A stretch of 6,039 nt of DNA from Chloroflexota bacterium (lineage in GTDB: Bacteria > Chloroflexota > Dehalococcoidia > SAR202 > UBA11138), in NCBI GenBank assembly GCA_022561955.1, contig JADFQF010000105.1:1-6039 (forward strand), in the 5' to 3' direction. The notes beneath the pieces are model-generated. The model was not told the origin of the DNA. It saw only the letters and a program-made list of their open reading frames with translations, and made no database searches. Position numbers and translations under genes: made by a program. Shown here one piece after another: positions 1-5,581 of the stretch. How positions within the stretch are numbered: position 1 is the first letter of the stretch; each line of letters begins with the position of its first letter.

Positions 1-140
1 GTTGCCACCGCGGCTAGGCCGCCAACGATAATGAGCATGTTCCTAATGGTATTGTGACGTCGGGCGGATTGGGAGTCACTTCGGCGCCGTTTTTGTGCTT
101 GCTGTCTCCGGTCGTATCGCGCTTTCTTATCTGACGCCAC
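1..140 (-). CDS. N-terminal fragment of a single-pass membrane protein, family unknown
   Basis: This reading frame starts at a GTG (140-138) and runs off the left edge, so only 46 codons and 2 bases are visible. An in-frame TGA lies eight codons upstream and no other start codon lies between, so GTG is the only possible common start. AGGA (150-153) precedes it by 9 nt. The peptide begins VASDKKARYDRRQQAQ, continues with a KRRR cluster and ARRHNTIRN, then enters a hydrophobic stretch MLIIVGGLAAVA. This is a strongly basic cytoplasmic head followed by a membrane anchor, so the rest of the protein would by the positive-inside rule lie outside the cytoplasm. Its position 65 nt after secF suggests the same transcription unit. 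Such heads occur in membrane-anchored thioredoxin-like, DUF3105-like and peptidyl-prolyl isomerase proteins, but nothing visible decides between them. The existence of the gene is fairly secure; its function is not known. Confidence 0.72.
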   Translation of the reverse strand, partial: MASDKKARYDRRQQAQKRRRSDSQSARRHNTIRNMLIIVGGLAAVA

Positions 141-205
141 CGTATCCCGTCCTTTACATCTTCACCGTCGTCCGTTTAATTTCTCTAACGGATATTCCCT
201 TGGCG

Positions 206-1162
206 CTAGCGCGATGCCACCGCCGTCGTGCGACGACGCAGCCCAACGCGTGCCAGAATCTTTCCGAAGTCTCCCAACTCCCAGGCCACGAGGAACTGGG
301 AGGCTATGCCGATTGAGCTATAGGTCCCCGCTATTACGCCTATGACCAGCACCAGCAGGAAGGAGCGAATGGTCGGTCCCCCGAACAGGAACAGGGCCAT
401 CAGCGTGAAGAGCAGCGTCAGGCTCGTGTTCAACGAGCGTCCCAGGGTCTCGGCGATGCTGATGTTTACCGTCTGCTCGAATCGCCGGTTGGGATACAGA
501 ATGATGTTCTCCCTGAGGCGGTCGAAGACCACGATGGTGTCGTTTACGCTGTAGCCTATGACGGTGAGCACGGCGATGAGGAAGAACGTATTCACTTCGA
601 CGTCGGCGACAACTCCAAGTATGGCGAAGACCCCCACAACGATAACCGCGTCGTGAATGAGTGCGACGATGGCGGCGATTCCGTACCTGAAGGGGTTTGG
701 CACCGCGCGGAAGGCCCACCAGAGGAATAGGAATATTCCCACCGTGGCCAGGCCGACGGCGATCAGGCCGTTTCTCACGGTTTCACCCGCCACTACGGGC
801 GATACAAGGTCGAATGACAGCACTGTCACGCCGCTGGGCGAAAGCCTGGCCTCCAGCGCATCGACGAGGCTATCCTTATCGTTCTCGTTCAACTCCTTGG
901 TGCTGACGAAGAACGTATTCTCTCCCAGCCTCTGCACGGTTGAATCGGCAAAATCCAGTCCGGGGAGTGTCAGCTCGGCGAGGGCGCTACGCAAGTCCCT
1001 TTGCGCCACCTCGTCTTCGAACTGCAGCGTCAGCGTCGAGCCGCCGGTGAAATCGATGCCCGGCTTCAGACCGGGGGCGATTATCAGAAAAACTATTCCA
1101 GGAAGTATGGCCGCAAGAGAGAAGAGAAAAAACCAGTGTCTCTTGCCGACGAAATCTCTCAT
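206..1162 (-). CDS. secF: Protein translocase subunit SecF
   Basis: SecF pairs with SecD in the inner membrane. In the known family the SecDF complex uses the proton motive force to help pull preproteins out of the SecYEG channel. The 318-residue length is typical. A first membrane helix (about 9-29) is followed by the signature GIDFTGG (35-41), a periplasmic domain (about 42-130), and a five-helix block (about 133-290). This block carries HDAVIVVG (170-177), the conserved SVNDTIVVFDRLREN (205-219) and AETLGRSLNTSLT (237-249). The order of six helices with one large loop after helix 1 is that of a complete SecF. The ATG (1162-1160) is preceded by AGGAG (1174-1170) at 7 nt, lying inside the end of secD. 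The start is 3 nt beyond the secD stop, so translational coupling is likely. The basic C-terminal tail (LRRRTTAVASR) is short. Nothing suggests truncation. Confidence 0.97.
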   Translation of the reverse strand: MRDFVGKRHWFFLFSLAAILPGIVFLIIAPGLKPGIDFTGGSTLTLQFEDEVAQRDLRSALAELTLPGLDFADSTVQRLGENTFFVSTKELNENDKDSLVDALEARLSPSGVTVLSFDLVSPVVAGETVRNGLIAVGLATVGIFLFLWWAFRAVPNPFRYGIAAIVALIHDAVIVVGVFAILGVVADVEVNTFFLIAVLTVIGYSVNDTIVVFDRLRENIILYPNRRFEQTVNISIAETLGRSLNTSLTLLFTLMALFLFGGPTIRSFLLVLVIGVIAGTYSSIGIASQFLVAWELGDFGKILARVGLRRRTTAVASR

Positions 1163-1165
1163 CTG

Positions 1166-3109
1166 CTAACTCCTCTGCAAGGCGGTCGCCGCCGGACGGT
1201 TCTGGGGGAGCTCAGACCCTCCATAGGGAACGAACCACCCGAGGTGTGTTGCCAACGGCGTGGCAGCTACGACGCGCAGGATAGTCCTGGTGACCACGAT
1301 GGCCGAGAACATGCTTATCATCACCCCGATCGCCAGGGTGAAGGCAAACCCCTGCACGATCGTCGTTCCGAGCTGGTTGGAGAAGTAGTACAGGATCGCG
1401 CACGTGATGAGTGTCGAGACGTTGCTGTCCCGAATGGCCGGCCATGCTCGGTTGAAGCCGATGTTTATGGCGGATATCAGCGTCCTGCCGTTGCGTAGCT
1501 CGTCCTTCATGCGCTCGAAAATCAGTATGTTGGCGTCCACGGCCATACCTACGGACAGTATCGTCGCGGCCACTCCCGATAGCGTGAGGGTCACCGTGAG
1601 CTTGTAGACGGCCAACACCAGCACCGCGTAAATCACCAGCGCCAGCGCAGCGATCAGTCCGGGCAGCCTATAGTAGAAGGCTATGAACAGAAAGACGAGT
1701 GCCATTCCCACACCGCCCGCCACGACGCTCTTGGCCAGGGAGTCCGCGCCCAGAATGGCATCGATGTCACGTTCCTGAATGAGCTTGATGGGAACGGGGA
1801 GCCTGCCGCCTTCGAGAAGAAACGACTTGTCGCGGACCTCCTCTATGGTGAAGTCCCGTCCCTGAATTATGGCGGTACCGGAGGTTATCGGCGAGGTGAC
1901 TACCGGCGCGATGAGCTCCTCGCCGTCCAGGAAGATCGCGATGGCGTGATCCCGCTTGCCGGCGATCTCCGTCGTCAGCTCGCCGAATAGGCGGGTGCCC
2001 ACGGCGTCGAACTCGATGTTGATGATCGGCTGGTCGGTGGTCGCGTTCAGACTTGGATAGGCCCGAGTCAGATTGTCGCCGGACAGACCGAAGTCCTCGT
2101 CGGAATAGGCCAGCATCTCGGTGAAGTGCACGGTGGCGTTTTCTCCAACCGTAGCCTGCGCCAACTCCATGGTAAGCTCCGGCTCATCAGGCTCCACGTG
2201 ACCCGGTTCCACGTTAGGTTCATGGGAGTGCTCCGCGCCTCGTAAGGATGGGGGGAACGGGATGGCGAATTTACTCGTCTCGCCTACACGCTGTATGAAC
2301 GGTCCTATCTGTTCCCACCTGAGTGTTTCGGCGCCCTCCAGGGAAATCTCGAGGCGGTTGGGAAGAGCAAACTGACTATCCAGCTGAGAGATGCTCAGAA
2401 TGAGCCCATCGATCACTTCCTGGAACTTGACCGCTCCCGCATCGGTAAACTCGACCACTAAAACAGGCAGGGGTTCGACGTCTTCCTCGGTCCCCCCATC
2501 CCCGAAGGGTACGAGCACTTCGCCCTCGGCCAGCTCAACGACATCTTCGACGGACTCTTCTCCCTCCGCGGCCTCGGCTTCGGGCTCGTCGGCTTCAGCG
2601 GCCTCTAGCTCCTTCAACAGCACGTTCAAGTCAGCGGCCGTCACGCTGACTATGTCCGCCGGCACGATAACGCCCTCCTGCTCCAGGTCTCTGGGGACGT
2701 TGAACCTTCGATGCTTGAATTCGAGGCGAGCGGTCTCCCCGATAATGGACTTGGCTCTTCCAGGGTCCTGCACACCGGGAAGCTGTATCAGCAGCCTGTC
2801 CTCGCCTAATAGCTGAATCTTGGGCTCACCCAGGCCGGAGGCGTTAACGCGGCGAAGGATGATCCTCTGGATACCCTCCATGTCGTCCCTATTGGGCGCT
2901 CGTTCCTCTCCCGTCGGCGGGTCGATGACGGGTTGGGCCTGGTAGACCAGGTGAGTCCCACCCTGAAGGTCCAGGCCGAGCTTGAGGCCAAGCGGCGTGT
3001 CGTCTCCAAACTTCGTGTCCCCAATGGTAAAGGTCTGAAAGCCGAGTAACAGGCCGGCTAACAGCACCAGCAGGCTAATCGAGACCAGTGCCCTTGCGTT
3101 CCTACGCAC
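1166..3109 (-). CDS. secD: Protein translocase subunit SecD with acidic and His-containing inserts
   Basis: SecD is the larger partner of SecF in proton-driven preprotein translocation. It has an N-terminal helix (about 7-24), the signature GLDLQGGTHLVY (45-56), and a large extracytoplasmic P1 region with RIILRRVNASGL (82-93) and LLIQLPGV (106-113). Next come QGRDFTIEEV (416-425) and LLEGGRLPVPI (431-441). The C-terminal membrane block (about 462-612) holds GMAVDANILIFERMKDE (521-537), whose Asp corresponds to a family residue linked to proton use, and DSNVSTLIT (561-569). At 647 residues it is longer than many SecD proteins. The extra length includes a Glu/Asp/Ala-rich stretch (about 168-212) and a His/Glu/Pro stretch (about 290-311). 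The start is GTG (3109-3107), with GGAGGT (3119-3114) 4 nt upstream. It overlaps the cca stop by 8 nt, which implies coupling. Confidence 0.97.
   Translation of the reverse strand: MRRNARALVSISLLVLLAGLLLGFQTFTIGDTKFGDDTPLGLKLGLDLQGGTHLVYQAQPVIDPPTGEERAPNRDDMEGIQRIILRRVNASGLGEPKIQLLGEDRLLIQLPGVQDPGRAKSIIGETARLEFKHRRFNVPRDLEQEGVIVPADIVSVTAADLNVLLKELEAAEADEPEAEAAEGEESVEDVVELAEGEVLVPFGDGGTEEDVEPLPVLVVEFTDAGAVKFQEVIDGLILSISQLDSQFALPNRLEISLEGAETLRWEQIGPFIQRVGETSKFAIPFPPSLRGAEHSHEPNVEPGHVEPDEPELTMELAQATVGENATVHFTEMLAYSDEDFGLSGDNLTRAYPSLNATTDQPIINIEFDAVGTRLFGELTTEIAGKRDHAIAIFLDGEELIAPVVTSPITSGTAIIQGRDFTIEEVRDKSFLLEGGRLPVPIKLIQERDIDAILGADSLAKSVVAGGVGMALVFLFIAFYYRLPGLIAALALVIYAVLVLAVYKLTVTLTLSGVAATILSVGMAVDANILIFERMKDELRNGRTLISAINIGFNRAWPAIRDSNVSTLITCAILYYFSNQLGTTIVQGFAFTLAIGVMISMFSAIVVTRTILRVVAATPLATHLGWFVPYGGSELPQNRPAATALQRS
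1170..1174 (-). promoter_or_regulatory. Ribosome binding site of secF
   Basis: AGGAG on the minus strand lies 7 nt before the secF ATG and inside the last codons of secD. Ribosomes finishing secD could re-initiate here, which would help keep SecD and SecF in step. Confidence 0.8.
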
Positions 3110-4613
3110 CGCTACCTCCAGATTCCAAGTTGGTCCTTACCAGTTCGTAGGCCTCTTCCTTGTTCATTATGTCCTGGTTTGCCTGGGCTTCATGCACCAG
3201 ATTTAGCAGCTCTCCGACAAGCCTTCCAGGGGCCAATGCAAACCTATCCATTATATCGTTACCGTCTACCAGTTTAGGAAGGGTTTCTGGTGTCTTTTGT
3301 AGTACACCTTCGCGCAGTATATATCCGATGAGGTCCGTGTGGTCTCGCCACTCCTCCTCACCAAGGTTGGGGCCACGGGCCGCCAGATAGTCGGCCATGT
3401 TGAGATACAGAACGTCTATGGCCGCGTCTCCTACGTCGCGGTAGTAGCGGTATATCGCCTTTCCGCTGGGCATCTCGCCCTTCTGGGCCATCTGGGTCGG
3501 ACGCAGGTGATTGTGCACCATGAGCCTCGCCAGAGATACGCCCCGGCCGCTGAATCGCAGTCGCTTCAGGATAGTTTCGACGACCTCGGCGCCGACGGAG
3601 TGATGCTTCAGAAAGCGGACCCTCCCGGTGCTCTCGATCGTCTTGGTGGCCGGCTTGGCCACATCGTGAAGCAGGGCCACCACTTTGAGCAGGGTCAGCC
3701 TCGTGTGTCCGTCGCTGACCCGCTCGCGGAAATGCTCATCCAGTCCTTCGTACCGGGGCACCAGATCGGCTATGCCGGGTTCCCCATCGGAGACGGCGAA
3801 GACCTCCTCGATCTTTCCAGTCGTCTCCACCATGTGGTTGAACACGTCCCAAAAGTGCTCCTTGGGCTGCGTTACCTCCTTGGCCTCCTCGAGCTCGGGT
3901 ATGATCTTACACAGCAGGCCCAGTCCGTCCAGCATGCGAATGGACTCCGGCGCGCCCGGACAGGCTATGGTCTTGAGGAACTCGTCCTTCACCCTCTCCG
4001 GCGCTACTTGTGCTACGAGGTGCGCGTCGGAACGGATTCCGGCGATCGCATCCTCAGAAAGGCGAAACTTCAGCTGGACCGTTATGCGGACCGCCCTCAG
4101 CAGCCGGGCAGGATCGTCCTCGAATACGCCTGGCCCCAGTGGCCGCACGACGCCCTCTCGCAGGTCGGACAGCCCATCGTAGGGGTCAAGGAGGCCTCGC
4201 CAGGGAGAGTCCGCGACTACCCCGGCCAGAGGAATCGCCATGGCGTCGACGGTGAAGTCCCGCCGCGCGAGGTCCCCGGCGATGCCCTGCGCCGCGCTGT
4301 TCAGGTCCACGTATGCGGGACCCTCGCTGGATGGAATGACGACGCGGGCTATGTCCCACTCTTCATGCAACCGCACGAAGCGGCCGCCCAGCTCGTCCGC
4401 GAGAGCCCGGCCGGTCCTCTCTACGTCTCCGGCTATCGCGATGTCGACGTCCTCGGTTTCACGGCCCAACAGGGCGTCTCGTACGGTCCCACCCACGAGA
4501 TAGCCATCGATGCCCTGCGAGTCCAGAAGACCCGCAACCCTTCCGACCAGGTCGGGAAAAGGGCGGGGATTAAACGAGGAAAGCTGCGAGGGCGTGGAGC
4601 CTTGTCTATCCAT
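3102..4613 (-). CDS. cca: CCA tRNA nucleotidyltransferase / poly(A) polymerase family protein with HD domain
   Basis: This class II nucleotidyltransferase of 503 residues most likely adds or repairs the 3' CCA of tRNA in the cytoplasm. The polymerase head has LVGGTVRDALLGR (39-51) and the metal-binding EDVDIAI (54-60, acids D55 and D57). RRDFTVDAMAI (117-127) follows, then FEDDPARLLRAVR (164-176), the base-recognition region, and APERVKDEF (204-212). An HD phosphohydrolase-type region has ALLHDVAKP (313-321), KHHSVGAEVV (336-345) and VHNHLRP (366-372). The C-terminus has LVDGNDIMDRFALAPG (448-463) and NKEEAYELVR (484-493), as in CCA enzymes. The ATG at 4613 lacks a strong Shine-Dalgarno, with only GAG touching the start. 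No alternative start lies between it and an upstream in-frame TGA, and the conserved part begins near residue 20. A CC-only, A-only or poly(A) activity cannot be excluded by eye. Confidence 0.93.
   Translation of the reverse strand: MDRQGSTPSQLSSFNPRPFPDLVGRVAGLLDSQGIDGYLVGGTVRDALLGRETEDVDIAIAGDVERTGRALADELGGRFVRLHEEWDIARVVIPSSEGPAYVDLNSAAQGIAGDLARRDFTVDAMAIPLAGVVADSPWRGLLDPYDGLSDLREGVVRPLGPGVFEDDPARLLRAVRITVQLKFRLSEDAIAGIRSDAHLVAQVAPERVKDEFLKTIACPGAPESIRMLDGLGLLCKIIPELEEAKEVTQPKEHFWDVFNHMVETTGKIEEVFAVSDGEPGIADLVPRYEGLDEHFRERVSDGHTRLTLLKVVALLHDVAKPATKTIESTGRVRFLKHHSVGAEVVETILKRLRFSGRGVSLARLMVHNHLRPTQMAQKGEMPSGKAIYRYYRDVGDAAIDVLYLNMADYLAARGPNLGEEEWRDHTDLIGYILREGVLQKTPETLPKLVDGNDIMDRFALAPGRLVGELLNLVHEAQANQDIMNKEEAYELVRTNLESGGSGA
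3114..3119 (-). promoter_or_regulatory. Ribosome binding site of secD
   Basis: GGAGGT on the minus strand lies 4 nt before the secD GTG, within the final codons of cca. It decides the GTG start, because the reading frame enters the basic MRRNARALV head and first membrane helix directly after it. Confidence 0.8.
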
Positions 4614-4695
4614 CTCGGGGCCTACGGGACTGGCCGTGTGCGGGTCGAGCGGCTGTCATGACTGATGAGGGGCCGTGTTCACTGGACAAGGCAAT
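4614..4695 (-). other. def-cca intergenic spacer, no terminator or promoter seen
   Basis: These 82 nt separate the def stop from the cca start. I see no GC-rich hairpin followed by a T run on the minus strand, and no good -35/-10 pair. Read-through from def into cca is therefore the simplest view. The cca start has no clear Shine-Dalgarno here. Confidence 0.5.
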
Positions 4696-5319
4696 CTACT
4701 TGATTTTGAGCGTCGCGGGAGTCTCACGGGAGTCCTCGGCGTCCGGCACCAGGAGGCCGCTGTCGGTCTCCTTGAACGAGCCCGAGGTCGCCTCGGGGAT
4801 TTGCTCAGGCTGCTGCTCAGCATCACTTTCGACAGTTACTTCCGAATCCTTATCTACCGGGATGAGCTTCTCGTGGCTCTCCATGTGGTCGATGTAGAGG
4901 ATGCCGTCCAGGTGGTCTACCTCGTGCTCGAGCGCCTGGGATAGAATATCCTCGGCCTTCAGCTTAACGACGGTGGCGCTGTGGTCCAGCGCACGGAACT
5001 TGACCCACACCGAGCGCTTTATGTTGGCCCTGTAGCCGGGGATGCTGAGGCACCCCTCCTCGACCTCTCGCTCGCCCTCGCGCTGCACTATCTCGGGATT
5101 GATGTAAATCCTTACCTCGTCCTCCTCCGGCAGTTGGATGACTATCACGCGGCGGAGCTCGCCGACCTGGTTCGCCGCCAGGCCTACGCCGTTGGCCCCC
5201 TTCAGCGTGTCGATCATGCTGTAGGCCAGCTTCAATACGGACTTGTCTATTCTCCTCACCTTCTTCGCACGTCGGCGAAGGATGGGATTGGGAAGCTCCA
5301 ATATGGGAAGTATGGCCAA
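4696..5319 (-). CDS. def: Peptide deformylase with acidic C-terminal extension
   Basis: Peptide deformylase removes the N-formyl group from the initiator methionine of nascent proteins at the ribosome exit. All three family motifs are present: GVGLAANQVG (44-53), EGCLSIPG (88-95) and HEVDHLDG (132-139). They supply the metal ligands C90, H132 and H136, the catalytic E133 and the active-site Q51. The N-terminus LPILELPNPILRRRAKKV matches the usual beginning of the family. The start codon is TTG (5319-5317). It is chosen because conserved sequence begins at once and GAGGTG (5329-5324) lies 4 nt upstream. The core ends near residue 155. Residues about 156-207 form a polar, acidic tail (for example VTVESDAEQQPEQ) with no recognised motif, making the protein longer than most deformylases. 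The usual Arg after LFID appears as His (YIDHM, 142-146). It is the first gene of the minus-strand cluster. Confidence 0.96.
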   Translation of the reverse strand: MAILPILELPNPILRRRAKKVRRIDKSVLKLAYSMIDTLKGANGVGLAANQVGELRRVIVIQLPEEDEVRIYINPEIVQREGEREVEEGCLSIPGYRANIKRSVWVKFRALDHSATVVKLKAEDILSQALEHEVDHLDGILYIDHMESHEKLIPVDKDSEVTVESDAEQQPEQIPEATSGSFKETDSGLLVPDAEDSRETPATLKIK

Positions 5320-5323
5320 GGAA

Positions 5324-5338
5324 CACCTCAGGGAGGTG
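5324..5338 (-). promoter_or_regulatory. Hairpin covering the def Shine-Dalgarno sequence
   Basis: On the minus strand, CACCTC (5338-5333) and GAGGTG (5329-5324) form a perfect 6-bp inverted repeat around a 3-nt loop, CCT. The downstream arm is itself the def Shine-Dalgarno, 4 nt before the TTG start. When folded, the stem would hide the ribosome binding site. The upstream arm and its flanks read ATCACCTCC (5340-5332), the same as the conserved 16S rRNA 3' tail. The stem is short, so it may only modestly lower initiation. The inverted repeat is seen directly; a regulatory role is inferred. Confidence 0.55.
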
Positions 5339-5345
5339 ATTTGCT

Positions 5346-5375
5346 AATATACCTACGACATATTTACTATCTCAA
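5346..5375 (-). promoter_or_regulatory. Candidate proximal sigma70-type promoter for the def cluster
   Basis: On the minus strand, TTGAGA (5375-5370) and TATATT (5351-5346) are separated by 18 nt and each matches the consensus at 5 of 6 positions. Transcription would start near 5339-5340, giving a leader of about 20 nt that begins at the hairpin over the def ribosome binding site. The surroundings are AT-rich, so a chance match is possible. Confidence 0.55.
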
Positions 5376-5400
5376 TACGTCGATCCAGAATAAAATATCC

Positions 5401-5462
5401 TTCGACAGGCTCAGGACAATCGGGCAGAACTGAACCTCACCGTTCGTGGTGAGCTTGTCGAA
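5401..5462. repeat. Imperfect palindromic intergenic repeat (REP/MITE-like)
   Basis: The left arm (5401-5423, beginning TTCGACAGGCTCAGGAC) and the right arm (5440-5462, ending GTGAGCTTGTCGAA) are inverted copies matching at 18 of 23 positions, with a 16-nt loop. The element is GC-richer than its AT-rich surroundings and lies wholly between genes. From memory, sequences of the form TTCGACA-GCTCA recur in many copies in environmental bacterial genomes. Copy number here cannot be seen because only one copy is in the window. It has no coding capacity, so any movement would depend on a transposase elsewhere. Confidence 0.7.
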
Positions 5463-5494
5463 CCATCTTTTGAGATATTGACTTAGTATATGTG

Positions 5495-5524
5495 ATTATA
5501 GCCATCCGACCGGCACGCTGTAAA
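5495..5524 (-). promoter_or_regulatory. Candidate distal sigma70-type promoter for the def cluster
   Basis: On the minus strand, TTTACA (5524-5519) and a consensus TATAAT (5500-5495) are 18 nt apart. A transcript from here would start near 5488 and carry the whole palindromic repeat in a leader of about 170 nt before def. It also overlaps the leader region of the divergent plus-strand gene. Confidence 0.45.
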
Positions 5525-5545
5525 GAATGGCGAAGGTGTTGAAAT

Positions 5546-5560
5546 CGCCGTGGGACGGCG
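5546..5560 (+). other. Short perfect hairpin upstream of the epimerase gene
   Basis: CGCCGT (5546-5551) and ACGGCG (5555-5560) form a perfect 6-bp inverted repeat with a GGG loop. It ends 4 nt before AAGGAG (5565-5570). An alternative pairing of GGCGA (5529-5533) with TCGCC (5545-5549) would exclude it. There is no T run, so it is not a classical terminator. It could be leader structure, an operator or chance. Confidence 0.35.
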
Positions 5561-5581
5561 CACCAAGGAGTGCAGGACGAC

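Noticed and set aside
141..205. Possible terminator between secF and the next gene
   Set aside because: No hairpin followed by a T run was found on the minus strand, and the gap is only 65 nt with a good ribosome binding site for the next gene.
657..1169. A 170-codon plus-strand open frame opposite secF
   Set aside because: Its Ser/Thr/Arg-rich translation has no family resemblance, and secF on the other strand carries every signature motif.
2391..2816. Ser-rich plus-strand open frame opposite the secD acidic insert
   Set aside because: The serine runs are the complement of Glu/Asp/Ala codons in secD, so this is a shadow frame.
3339..4661. A 440-codon open frame on the plus strand opposite cca
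   Set aside because: It lies antisense to a gene with clear family motifs, has no recognisable domain, and is explained by the GC-rich codon use of cca on the other strand.
4658..4680. CTGATGAG, resembling the hammerhead ribozyme core
   Set aside because: No matching CGAAA element or flanking stems occur at the required distance.
5478..5501. TTGACT followed by AT-rich sequence as a plus-strand promoter for the epimerase
   Set aside because: At 16-18 nt spacing the -10 position reads like GCCATC. The nearby ATTATA is too close and fits the minus-strand promoter better.
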